Shown here: positions 24,847-32,698 of the stretch, piece after piece
How positions within the stretch are numbered: position 1 is the first letter of the stretch
Layout of the letters: each line of letters begins with the position of its first letter
Source of the DNA: an uncultured Marinifilum sp.
GTDB taxonomy: Bacteria > Bacteroidota > Bacteroidia > Bacteroidales > Marinifilaceae
Assembly: GCF_963677195.1 (NCBI RefSeq)
Contig: NZ_OY781918.1
Coordinates: 2,406,923 to 2,470,922 of the forward strand
Reading direction: 5' to 3'
DNA: 64,000 nt
Notes under the pieces: generated by a model
Database searches by the model: none
The model's input: the letters and a program-made list of their open reading frames with translations, nothing else
What the model was told of the DNA's origin: nothing
Translations under genes and position numbers: made by a program

Positions 24847-25089
24847 ATGCATGATGGATGCGCAGGAAGTTTTGAGAACGGGAAACAAGTAGTTGATAAA
24901 GTAAGAATGATGGGTTTTGCACAGCAATTGATGCCAATGCCATTGGATATTGAGTGCCATGGATGTAAAGAAACTTTCACAATGGAAGAATTCGAAGGAC
25001 ACTGCCCTAAATGTGATATGGTGCATGGTGTTACACCTTGCCATGCATTCGACCCTAATAACATTATGGCAGCAGGAATAGGATATTAA
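24847..25089 (+). CDS. HypA-like mini zinc-ribbon protein
   Basis: An 80-residue soluble protein. The Cys37-x2-Cys40 and Cys53-Pro-x-Cys56 pairs (ECHGCKE and HCPKCD) form a zinc ribbon like that of the nickel metallochaperone HypA. The N-terminus is Met-His-Asp, close to the Met-His-Glu that binds nickel in HypA, and Cys5, His60, Cys65 and His66 are additional potential ligands. It is shorter than HypA (about 115 residues), lacking most of its N-terminal alpha/beta domain. It is the last gene of the cluster and has a strong ribosome binding site, suggesting high expression. A metallochaperone partner for the G3E GTPase is the obvious inference; a simple rubredoxin-like or structural zinc protein is the alternative. 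Confidence 0.75.
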   Translation: MHDGCAGSFENGKQVVDKVRMMGFAQQLMPMPLDIECHGCKETFTMEEFEGHCPKCDMVHGVTPCHAFDPNNIMAAGIGY

Positions 25090-25129
25090 TTTTAATTGCA
25101 GATTAATGTCTTGGTTTGCACGCACAGGG

Positions 25130-25162
25130 AATCCCGATAGAATATTCTATTGGGATTTTTTT
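25130..25162 (+). terminator. Intrinsic terminator of the cluster
   Basis: The arms AATCCCGATAGAAT / ATTCTATTGGGATT (one G-U pair) are followed by seven T residues. The terminator at 27208 has a related sequence. Confidence 0.85.
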
Positions 25163-25213
25163 ACGCTTTATAATTACAATAAATATGTTTAGTTTATATA
25201 GATAGAGGAGTTT

Positions 25214-25264
25214 TTTGGAAAAAATAGAAGCTGTTTTGCGAAAAGTAAAAATTTTACATTATTA
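25214..25264 (+). CDS. Possible 16-residue leader peptide
   Basis: A TTG codon six bases after GAGGAG opens a frame encoding MEKIEAVLRKVKILHY and stops at 25262-25264, seven bases before a hairpin with a T-run at 25272. The arrangement resembles a leader peptide before an attenuator. It is tiny, uses a rare start, and could easily be chance. Confidence 0.15.
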
Positions 25265-25271
25265 AATAAAT

Positions 25272-25293
25272 ATCCGCTTTGCGCGGATTTTTT
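25272..25293 (+). terminator. Second terminator hairpin upstream of the ThuA-like gene
   Basis: ATCCGC / GCGGAT pair around a five-base loop and run into seven T residues. It lies 54 bases before the ThuA-like start codon, so it could be an attenuator of that gene or a fail-safe terminator of the upstream cluster. Confidence 0.6.
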
Positions 25294-25346
25294 TATTTTT
25301 AAGAAAAAATAGCCCACCAAGCATTTTTTAATTTAAAGAGAAAGTA

Positions 25347-26147
25347 ATGTTAAAAACGATTCAAGTAAGTTTATTAATTAGCTTTTATTTTATGTTTTGT
25401 CAGCCTGCTTTTGCTCAACTCAGTAAAACAACAAGTTTAAAAGGCAAAAAAATACTAATTGTGTATGGTGGTTGGGAAGGTCACAATCCGAAAGCTTTTG
25501 TCGACAAAATTTCTTCATGGCTAAAAGCCGAAGGTGCCGAATTACGAATTTCGGAAAGCCTAGACTCATATACTAATGAGGAATTGATGGCAGAAACTGA
25601 CCTGGTAATTCAATCGTGGACTATGGGAAAGATTAGCAAAGAGCAATTAAATGGTTTGCTGAAGGCTGTTCGAAATGGAACGGGTTTGGCTGGTTGTCAT
25701 GGTGGAATTGGCGATTCTTTTCGTAATCAGGCAGAGTATTTGTATATGGTTGGCGGACAATGGGCTGCACATCCTGGTGGTAAAATAGATTATGAAGTAA
25801 ATATTTACGACAATAAAGATCCAATAACCAAAGGCTTAAGAGATTTTAAGGTAAAGGATACCGAGCAATATTATATGCTGATAGATCCGAATTCGAAAGT
25901 GCTTGCAACCACCACTTTTACTGGAGAACACAATTCATGGATTAAAGGAGCCATAATACCCGTAGCTTGGAAAAAATATTATGGGAAAGGTCGTGTTTAC
26001 AATTTATCAATTGGTCATGAAGTAAAAGACTTTAATAATTCATCGGTGTGGACACTCTTAAAAAGAGGCTTTACCTGGGCTGCAGAAAGTAAATATCAGG
26101 CCAAAGAAAATTTAGTATCTCCTCTTTATGGTACTAAGCATAAATAA
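25347..26147 (+). CDS. Secreted ThuA-like (trehalose utilisation) domain protein
   Basis: A 266-residue exported protein with a signal peptide (residues 1-23, ending PAFAQ). The rest is a ThuA domain, a glutamine-amidotransferase-like fold: KKILIVYGGWEGHNP at the start, VIQSWTMGKIS, and GTGLAGCHGGIGDSFR, which holds a Cys-His pair where amidotransferases have the nucleophile elbow, then a late GRVYNLSIGHEV. ThuA proteins are linked to trehalose or other sugar breakdown, but their reaction is unclear. The next gene, a kelch protein, is 37 bases away on the same strand. Confidence 0.85.
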   Translation: MLKTIQVSLLISFYFMFCQPAFAQLSKTTSLKGKKILIVYGGWEGHNPKAFVDKISSWLKAEGAELRISESLDSYTNEELMAETDLVIQSWTMGKISKEQLNGLLKAVRNGTGLAGCHGGIGDSFRNQAEYLYMVGGQWAAHPGGKIDYEVNIYDNKDPITKGLRDFKVKDTEQYYMLIDPNSKVLATTTFTGEHNSWIKGAIIPVAWKKYYGKGRVYNLSIGHEVKDFNNSSVWTLLKRGFTWAAESKYQAKENLVSPLYGTKHK

Positions 26148-26183
26148 TTCAATATATACTTTATTTATATATCAGGAAAAATT

Positions 26184-27173
26184 ATGAAAAAAATATGTAT
26201 TGCATTTATATTTTTAGCAATAGTACTAAGTTTAAATGCACAAAACCTAAAAGACTATCGCTGGGAATTATTGGAAACAAGTGGCGATGTAGTTGGACGT
26301 CATGAGAATGCCTTTGTCGAATTCCAAGACAAATTTTACCTGATTGGTGGCAGAGGAATTAAGCCTGTTAATGTATTTGATCCAGCAACAAATACCTGGG
26401 AAACAAAAGGGAAAACACCATTAGAGTTTCACCATTTTCAGGCAGTTGTTTATAAAGATGCAATTTATTTGGCAGGTGCTATGACAGGACCATATCCAAA
26501 AGAGGTTCCTTGTAAACATATATGGATTTACTATCCAAATCAAGATAAATGGGAAAAAGGAGCCGAAATACCTGCTGAAATGCAAAGAGGAAGTGTGGGC
26601 GCGGTCATTCGAGATCATAAAATCTATATGGCTTGTGGAATAGAGTACGGTCATACAAGTGGAACAACAAACCGTTTTGATTCTTACGACTTAGAGACTA
26701 AAAAATGGGAAAGTTTAACAAAAGCTCCCCATGTTAGAGATCATTTTTCGGCTATTATACTTAAAAATAGTTTGTATTGCATTGGAGGTAGAAATACAAG
26801 TGTGCATTACAAAGACAATTTTGGTGCATTTTTTACAGCAACCATTCCATTTATTGATGAATACGATTTTAAAACAGGTAAGTGGTATACACATAAAAAT
26901 AAAATTCCAGTGCCAACAGCGGCGGGAGGAATTGTTGCCATAGGTAATAAAATTGTTTATATGGGTGGCGAAGGAATGAGCCGGAAAGCTTATGCCGAAA
27001 TACAATGTCTTGATATAGAAAGCGGAGAATGGAAATTGCTAGCTCCATTGCAAATTGGCAGGCATGGAAGTAATGCCATTTTCTACAAAGATAAAATCTA
27101 TTTTGCTGCAGGAAGCCCAAAGCAAGGAGGCGGTAATATGAATTCTATCGAGGTTTTTTCAATTACACAATAA
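26184..27173 (+). CDS. Secreted kelch-repeat beta-propeller protein
   Basis: A 329-residue exported protein with a signal peptide (residues 1-19, ending LNAQ). About six kelch repeats are visible, each with the pattern GG or AG after a hydrophobic strand, then a Trp: FYLIGGRGI; IYLAGAMTG; IYMACGIEY; LYCIGGRNT; IVYMGGEGM; IYFAAGSPK. It resembles the sialate-mutarotase (NanM)-type propellers, and its neighbours include a sialate O-acetylesterase-like gene, but catalytic residues cannot be confirmed. Likely co-transcribed with the ThuA-like gene. Confidence 0.85.
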   Translation: MKKICIAFIFLAIVLSLNAQNLKDYRWELLETSGDVVGRHENAFVEFQDKFYLIGGRGIKPVNVFDPATNTWETKGKTPLEFHHFQAVVYKDAIYLAGAMTGPYPKEVPCKHIWIYYPNQDKWEKGAEIPAEMQRGSVGAVIRDHKIYMACGIEYGHTSGTTNRFDSYDLETKKWESLTKAPHVRDHFSAIILKNSLYCIGGRNTSVHYKDNFGAFFTATIPFIDEYDFKTGKWYTHKNKIPVPTAAGGIVAIGNKIVYMGGEGMSRKAYAEIQCLDIESGEWKLLAPLQIGRHGSNAIFYKDKIYFAAGSPKQGGGNMNSIEVFSITQ

Positions 27174-27207
27174 GATAACTTCTAACAAACAATAAGCAAT
27201 ATTATTA

Positions 27208-27242
27208 ATCCCAATAGAAAATACTATTGGGATAATTTTTTG
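27208..27242 (+). terminator. Intrinsic terminator of the ThuA-kelch operon
   Basis: ATCCCAATAG / CTATTGGGAT (perfect 10 bp) with a six-base loop is followed by a T-run from 27236. Confidence 0.8.
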
Positions 27243-27331
27243 CCTATTTTATTAATAAGATAGAATGCTTGAAAGATGAGTTATTCATGTTCATATTAAT
27301 TTACTAATTTAGAAGATTTAAATCATAAAAT

Positions 27332-28003
27332 ATGAAGTTAAACTTAGTTGATCAACTTACTCTTTTGGCATTAGACGATGAAAAAGGAAGTTTTGTGGCA
27401 GATTCAATGTCTTTTGGATATGGATTAGCGGGAGCGGTGATATTGGAACTTTCCTTACAGGAAATGATTGAAGTTCATGAGAAAAAGTTGAGATTAACTT
27501 CGGATCAATCTTGTAAGGATGAATTGCTGGATTATTTTTTAGAAATTATTCGCAAAGAAAAAAAGGAAAAGGACATACAGGAATGGGTTGAGGTAATAGG
27601 TGCAGAAGAAACGTATATAAAAGAAAATACCGTTGAAAAATTAATTGGTGCTGGTATTCTTCTAAAAAAGGAAGAAAAATTTCTTTGGGTGTTTTCCAAT
27701 GATAAATATCCTACCCAAAATGTCAAGCCCGAAAATGAACTGAGAAAGGCTTTAATTGATATTCTTACAGATCAACGCGAGGTGAATTTACATGATATGA
27801 TGTTGTTTAGTTTAATTGATATGTGTGAACTAAATACAGAGGTTTTTGGTAAAGAAAAAGCAAAAAAATACGAAAATAAAATTAAGAATATTGTTGAGAG
27901 TGAGCAGTTGAGTTCTTCACTTACTCAGGCGATAAAAGAAATTCATGAGGTTTTAATGTCGGTGATTTTTATGTTGATATCAACAACAATTATTAACAAT
28001 TAG
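27332..28003 (+). CDS. GPP34 (Golgi phosphoprotein 3-like) family protein
   Basis: A 223-residue soluble protein. The N-terminus (VDQLTLLALDDEKGSFV) and following AGAVILELSLQEMI carry the hallmark of the GPP34 family, named for yeast Vps74/human GOLPH3, which bind phosphatidylinositol-4-phosphate. Bacterial members are common in actinobacteria and Bacteroidota and have no established role. The last residues form a hydrophobic helix (VLMSVIFMLISTTI) that may attach it to the membrane. The next gene follows after two bases, so they form an operon with the HD-domain gene. Confidence 0.8.
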   Translation: MKLNLVDQLTLLALDDEKGSFVADSMSFGYGLAGAVILELSLQEMIEVHEKKLRLTSDQSCKDELLDYFLEIIRKEKKEKDIQEWVEVIGAEETYIKENTVEKLIGAGILLKKEEKFLWVFSNDKYPTQNVKPENELRKALIDILTDQREVNLHDMMLFSLIDMCELNTEVFGKEKAKKYENKIKNIVESEQLSSSLTQAIKEIHEVLMSVIFMLISTTIINN

Positions 28004-28005
28004 GA

Positions 28006-28656
28006 ATGAACAAAGATAAGATCATTAATCAGACCATAGAATTTGTAAAACAAACATTAATTAATGCCGAAGGAGGACACGACTGGTGGCACATCTACCG
28101 GGTTTGGAAGACAGCAAAAAGCTTGGCTCAAGATGAAAATGTGGATTGGTTTATTGTTGAGTTAGGGGCTTTGCTTCACGACATTGCCGATTCAAAATTT
28201 TACAATGGTGATGAAAGCATTGGACCAAAAAAAGCAAGAGATTTCCTGTTGTCTCTGCAAGTTAACGAAGAGGTAATTGTTCATGTAGAGCAAATTATCA
28301 GCAACATTTCCTTTAAGGGAGGGAAGGAAAAACAGAAATTTAAATCTGCCGAACTGGATGTGATACAAGATGCCGATAGAATGGATGCAATAGGAGCCAT
28401 TGGTATTGCCCGCACTTTTAATTATGGAGGTCATAAGAATCGTGAGATCTATAATCCTGAGATTAAGCCAAATCTGCAGATGACCAAAGAAGAGTATAAA
28501 AATTCTACCGCTCCAACCATCAATCACTTTTACGAAAAATTGTTGTTGTTGAAAGATCGTATGAATACGCAGGCTGGAAAAGCAATGGCTCAAAAGCGAC
28601 ATGCTTTTATGGAGCAGTATTTAAATCAATTTTATAACGAATGGGAAGGAAGGTAA
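28006..28656 (+). CDS. HD-domain phosphohydrolase
   Basis: A 216-residue protein of the YedJ/HDIG-type HD superfamily. Metal-binding motifs are HDWWHIYRVWKTA near residue 25 (first His-Asp region), ALLHDIADSKF (the HD dyad, about residues 53-63) and VIQDADRMDAIGAIG (about 123-137). Family members hydrolyse nucleotides or related phosphoesters; the substrate is not known. It lies two bases after the GPP34 gene, so translation is probably coupled. Confidence 0.87.
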   Translation: MNKDKIINQTIEFVKQTLINAEGGHDWWHIYRVWKTAKSLAQDENVDWFIVELGALLHDIADSKFYNGDESIGPKKARDFLLSLQVNEEVIVHVEQIISNISFKGGKEKQKFKSAELDVIQDADRMDAIGAIGIARTFNYGGHKNREIYNPEIKPNLQMTKEEYKNSTAPTINHFYEKLLLLKDRMNTQAGKAMAQKRHAFMEQYLNQFYNEWEGR

Positions 28657-28713
28657 TTTCTATTTGCCGTACTCATCACAATCTAAAAAGATCAAAATAA
28701 TATCACGATAAGT

Positions 28714-30657
28714 ATGAAAAAAACAACAAGTCTGTTAGTGCTCATTATGTGTGTGCTGGTAGCTTTTGCTCAGAAAGATTTTACAGTTTCGCCTCTTTTT
28801 AGTGAGAATATGATTCTGCAGTGGGGTAAAGAATTTAGAATTAATGGCAGAGGAACAAAAGGCGATAAAATCGAGATTCAAATTAAAACCAAGAACCAAA
28901 TAATTAGCAGATATGCCAAGGTGAATCGAAAAGGAGAATGGTTTGCCGATTTTCCTGCATTAGCAGCCAATTGTAAATGCACAATTCAAATATCTGGTGG
29001 TGGTAAAACAATTGAGATTAAAGGAATAAAAACAGGTGATGTTTGGTTGATTGTTGGTGGTTCCAACACGGTTCATAAACTGGGAAATGCCGATTTGTTC
29101 GAGGAGGAAATTGCCAAGGTGGATTCAGACCAATTTAAATATCTTGTTATTCCAAAAGGGAGTGCACTAATGCCACAAAGCATGCCTGAAGATGTAAAGT
29201 GGAAGAATCATAACAATGTAAACCTTCCACAAATACCAGATATCGCATATTATATGGGAACAGGCCTGTCTTCAAATGTTGATTTACCCATTGGTATCAT
29301 TAACTGTGGTTATGGAGGAAGCTTGATTGAATCGTGGATGAGTGCTACTGATCTTGGTTATTCTTATGAAAGTTTGGCTCAGAAAAATCAGCAAATTAAA
29401 AAGGAATTCAGTGCAGCTAAAATTCAATCATTCCAAAATAGATTCCCATATTCGATAAAAATAGACAGTATAAATTGTGATAGAAGTGTTATTGCTTCAC
29501 CTGATTTCGACGATTCAAACTGGCAATATACCAGAGTTCCGGAAACTTTCAAATACAAAGGACTGGAAGATTTTGATGGGCTTGTTTGGTTCCGAAAGAA
29601 AGTTGAAGTTCCCAATGGAGTTTTAATTAACAAGATTAATATTGGCTACGTTGATGATTCGGATGAGGTTTATATAAACGGACATTTTATAGGAGGAATA
29701 GAAGATGGCTATGGAGTGCCAAGGAGTTATAACATTCCCGAACATGTGATGAAAGCGGGTATGAACACCATTGCAGTGCGAGTGCGTGATATTGGAGGAG
29801 GCGGTGGTTTGTATGGCGATAAAGCACAATATAATTTATCGGGTAATGGAATTACTATCGATATTTCGGGCAAGTGGAAATATCGGGTAGAGACTTTGGA
29901 GAGCGATGTTGCCATGAACGATATTCGTCGTGAAGGTATGTTGTACAATCAAATGATTCATCCGCTTACAAAATTTCCGGTAAAAGGAATTGTCTGGTAT
30001 CAGGGAGAGGTAGAAGCATTAGGTAAAGCCGACTTGGGGGAATATACCAACAAATTGAAACAATTGGTTCAGGGATATCGACGAGAATTTAAAAATGACG
30101 AATTACCCTTTGTAATTGTGCAACTGGCGTCTTATGGACATAAGGATAATCCTGAATTAAATTCTTGGGTAAATTTTAAATATGCACAAGATCAGTTTGC
30201 GCGTGAGATGCCTGATACGGAGATTGTATCGATTACAGATTTAATGAATGAGAAAGATCCTTTGAATATTCATCTATCTAATCATCAGGTCACTGGAGAG
30301 CGTATTGTAAATACTGCACTCTTAAAATGCTACCGTTCCAATTCTGGTGCAATTTGTCCGAAAATTACCCAATGCGAAGTGGAAAGTGATTTCATAATCT
30401 TGCATGTTGAAAATGATCAGAACTTGATGGTTGCCGATGAGTATGCTTACATAAAGGGATTTGAAATTGCCGGATCAGAAAAGCAGTTTGTAAAAGTACC
30501 TGCCAAACTTCTTCCTAATAATCGTATTGTTATAAGAATGGGAGACACAAAAGCTGTTTATTTAAGATATTGCGGACATGCAAATGCGCTGGAAGGGAAT
30601 TTGTATAACCAGAAAGGAATGCCATTAATGCCGTTTTTCACCAAAATAAAAAGGTGA
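28714..30657 (+). CDS. Secreted sialate O-acetylesterase-like enzyme
   Basis: A 647-residue exported protein with a signal peptide (residues 1-19, ending AFAQ). The SASA/SGNH hydrolase parts flank an inserted beta-sandwich: GDVWLIVGGSNTVH (about residue 110) stands where the family has GxSNM with the nucleophile Ser; the inserted galactose-binding-like domain is about residues 255-385; the catalytic-side motif GIVWYQGE follows, then LNIHLSNHQVTGERI, with the catalytic His. The family removes O-acetyl groups from sialic acids and other glycans. GGSNT is slightly different from the typical GQSNM, so activity needs testing. The gene sits downstream of kelch and ThuA genes. Confidence 0.8.
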   Translation: MKKTTSLLVLIMCVLVAFAQKDFTVSPLFSENMILQWGKEFRINGRGTKGDKIEIQIKTKNQIISRYAKVNRKGEWFADFPALAANCKCTIQISGGGKTIEIKGIKTGDVWLIVGGSNTVHKLGNADLFEEEIAKVDSDQFKYLVIPKGSALMPQSMPEDVKWKNHNNVNLPQIPDIAYYMGTGLSSNVDLPIGIINCGYGGSLIESWMSATDLGYSYESLAQKNQQIKKEFSAAKIQSFQNRFPYSIKIDSINCDRSVIASPDFDDSNWQYTRVPETFKYKGLEDFDGLVWFRKKVEVPNGVLINKINIGYVDDSDEVYINGHFIGGIEDGYGVPRSYNIPEHVMKAGMNTIAVRVRDIGGGGGLYGDKAQYNLSGNGITIDISGKWKYRVETLESDVAMNDIRREGMLYNQMIHPLTKFPVKGIVWYQGEVEALGKADLGEYTNKLKQLVQGYRREFKNDELPFVIVQLASYGHKDNPELNSWVNFKYAQDQFAREMPDTEIVSITDLMNEKDPLNIHLSNHQVTGERIVNTALLKCYRSNSGAICPKITQCEVESDFIILHVENDQNLMVADEYAYIKGFEIAGSEKQFVKVPAKLLPNNRIVIRMGDTKAVYLRYCGHANALEGNLYNQKGMPLMPFFTKIKR

Positions 30658-30727
30658 TTTATTTATCGTTAGTAATGGTAAAGGAATGGTAATCGATCAT
30701 AATTGAAATTAAGAAAGTAGTTTTAAG

Positions 30728-31186
30728 ATGAAAATTAATCAGTTAAACAAACGCCAAAGTCTGGAGCAAATTGCAAAATGGCAAAAAGTATTGGTCACTT
30801 TTGAAAAATTGTTAGATGAGTTGCGAACACGTGAAATTCCTGATAGAATTATTGAATCGGTGAATGCTAAAATAGATTTGTTTAATGCTTTTTCAGGTTC
30901 CGATAGTCAGTACATTTTAAATTTGAAAGCAGAGAAAAAGCAAATTCTGAAATTGGTAGAAAAGGAATTAAATATGGTTACCAAAAATCATTATCAGAAC
31001 CAGTGGATGGCTGTTGGAATGTGTGTATTTGGGATTCCTTTTGGTTTTGTTTTTAGCCAGAGTTTCGATAGCTTGGCTTATATTGGTATGGGACTTCCTT
31101 TTGGAATGTTGTTGGGGATAGGAATTGGAGAATACAAGGATAGAAAGGCAAAAGAAAAAGGATTGCAACTGGATATTGAAGGGTGA
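30728..31186 (+). CDS. Small membrane protein of unknown function
   Basis: A 152-residue protein: a soluble coiled-coil-like N-terminal half (about residues 1-90, rich in Lys, Glu and Leu) followed by two closely spaced hydrophobic segments (about 97-114 and 118-135) separated by Gln-Ser-Phe-Asp. It has no signal peptide and ends in a short charged tail. Family not recognised. The next gene is 35 bases away on the same strand. Confidence 0.55.
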   Translation: MKINQLNKRQSLEQIAKWQKVLVTFEKLLDELRTREIPDRIIESVNAKIDLFNAFSGSDSQYILNLKAEKKQILKLVEKELNMVTKNHYQNQWMAVGMCVFGIPFGFVFSQSFDSLAYIGMGLPFGMLLGIGIGEYKDRKAKEKGLQLDIEG

Positions 31187-31220
31187 GTAAATCCTTATAA
31201 TAACTTATTAATAGCTTAAC

Positions 31221-31583
31221 ATGAAAAAATCTGTTAACAAAGAAGTTCAGAAATTTGTGGATCAGATTGCAAAGAGTGATCCGGAAAAATATCAAATTGT
31301 AGAGGAACTGCGTAATCTTGTTTTCGATAATTTCCCAGACGTAAAGGAACGGATTATGTATGGTGGCATCATATTTTCTCTTGCCATTGATTTTGGAGGA
31401 GTGTTTGTTTATAAGAACCATGTTACTTTCGAATTTGGCAATGGATATTTATTTCAGGATCCGGAGAAACTTCTGGAAGGAAAAGGAAAATGCCGTCGGC
31501 ATCTAAAAATCACCTGCCTTGAAGAGATAAAAACAAAGAAAGTGGAATTTTTTGTGAAACAATCTCAAATTACAGAAGCGTAA
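31221..31583 (+). CDS. DUF1801-like (YdhG-type) small protein
   Basis: A 120-residue cytosolic protein. The text EVQKFVDQIAKSDPEKYQ, then DVKERIMYGGIIFSLA, is the pattern of the DUF1801/YdhG family, which shares a fold with iron chaperone frataxin-like proteins and has no established activity. It ends in EIKTKKVEFFVKQSQITEA. A terminator follows. Confidence 0.7.
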   Translation: MKKSVNKEVQKFVDQIAKSDPEKYQIVEELRNLVFDNFPDVKERIMYGGIIFSLAIDFGGVFVYKNHVTFEFGNGYLFQDPEKLLEGKGKCRRHLKITCLEEIKTKKVEFFVKQSQITEA

Positions 31584-31611
31584 AAATTAGCAAACGGCAA
31601 TAAAAATAATT

Positions 31612-31641
31612 AAAGCGAGGCACAATGGGCTTCGCTTTTTT
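31612..31641 (+). terminator. Intrinsic terminator after the DUF1801 gene
   Basis: AAAGCGA / TCGCTTT arms with a 13-base loop are followed by T residues up to 31641. Confidence 0.65.
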
Positions 31642-31821
31642 CGATCTCTAAATTTGTAAGACTTAAATAAGATTAAGCTTTGGGAAAAATGGGAATTGTT
31701 TTTACTTTCGCCAGCTGAAAAAATCCCAAAACAAATGAATCGGATACTAAATCTCTGTTCGAAGTGATTTTGATACGAGGTAGAATGAATTGTGTGTGGG
31801 AGATATAAAAATTATTTAGAG

Positions 31822-32625
31822 ATGAAGTATAAAATGTTGGTCTTGGATTTGGATGATACGCTTTTGCGCGATGATCATAGTATATCAAGCAGAAACAAAG
31901 AGATGTTGATAAAAGCTCAGAAAGAAGGGGTTTATGTTGTTTTGGCATCGGGGCGTCCTACGCCGGCTATGCTTCAATATGCCGAGGAATTGGAATTGAA
32001 AAAGTATGGCTCGTATCTTATTTCCTATAATGGAGCAATAATTACTGATTTGAATAAGCAAATTCCCATTTTTGAACAAAGCCTGAGCAAAGAACAGATT
32101 CATTCTCTGCACGATTTTTCTTTGGCCAACAATGTGGATATTATTACCTATACATCAGATAGCATTATTAGTGAAAGTCAATCGAAATACATAGATGTGG
32201 AAGTGGAACTTACACAGATGAAATTCAATAAAGTGGATTGTTTTAAGAGTGCTGTTAACGAGTCGGCGGTTAAGTGTATTCTGTTGGAAGAACCGGAATA
32301 TTTAAAAAAAATTGAAAGCAGGCTGAAAAAAGAGAAACCCAATAAAAGTGTTGCCATTTCCAAACCCTTCTTTTTAGAGGTGATGCCTCAGGGCATTGAT
32401 AAAGCTGCAAGTATTGCTCGTTTGGCTAAGAAATTAAAGATCCGACAGGAAGAGATTATTGCTGTAGGAAACGCGGGCAACGACTTAACAATGGTAGAGT
32501 ATGCTGGATTGGGTGTTTGGGTTGATAATGTTACACTAGAACTTCGTGACCGTGCCGATGCAATTGTGGCATCGAATAATGAGCATGGTGTGGCCGAGGT
32601 GGTAGAGAAATATATTTTGAACTAA
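31822..32625 (+). CDS. Cof-type HAD hydrolase (sugar-phosphatase type)
   Basis: A protein of about 267 residues. The frame is open further upstream from a GTG at 31792, but the first ten residues there look unnatural; the ATG at 31822 puts the catalytic strand MLVLDLDDTLLRDD in the usual place near the N-terminus. Other motifs: SGRP (motif II), a Lys in the middle and GNAGNDLTMVEYAGLGV (motif IV). The Cof/YidA group dephosphorylates sugar phosphates or FMN-like substrates; the exact substrate is unknown. It is followed by a copy of a short interspersed repeat. Confidence 0.88.
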   Translation: MKYKMLVLDLDDTLLRDDHSISSRNKEMLIKAQKEGVYVVLASGRPTPAMLQYAEELELKKYGSYLISYNGAIITDLNKQIPIFEQSLSKEQIHSLHDFSLANNVDIITYTSDSIISESQSKYIDVEVELTQMKFNKVDCFKSAVNESAVKCILLEEPEYLKKIESRLKKEKPNKSVAISKPFFLEVMPQGIDKAASIARLAKKLKIRQEEIIAVGNAGNDLTMVEYAGLGVWVDNVTLELRDRADAIVASNNEHGVAEVVEKYILN

Positions 32626-32640
32626 TAGTATTTTTTATTG

Positions 32641-32672
32641 TTTGAGGTTCCGACTATAGGTCTGATTCTCAA
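32641..32672. repeat. Short interspersed repeat, copy 2
   Basis: The unit begins TTTGAGGTTCCGACT and continues with TGATTCTCAAT. It matches the unit at 4594-4625 in its first 15 bases with one change and is more diverged afterwards. Confidence 0.45.
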
Positions 32673-32698
32673 TGTATATTAAGAAAAAAAATGGGCCA

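Noticed and set aside
31792..31821. GTG start extending the Cof-type HAD hydrolase by ten residues
   Set aside because: The added residues (MCGRYKNYLE) are not typical of the family, and the ATG at 31822 places the catalytic DLDDT correctly.
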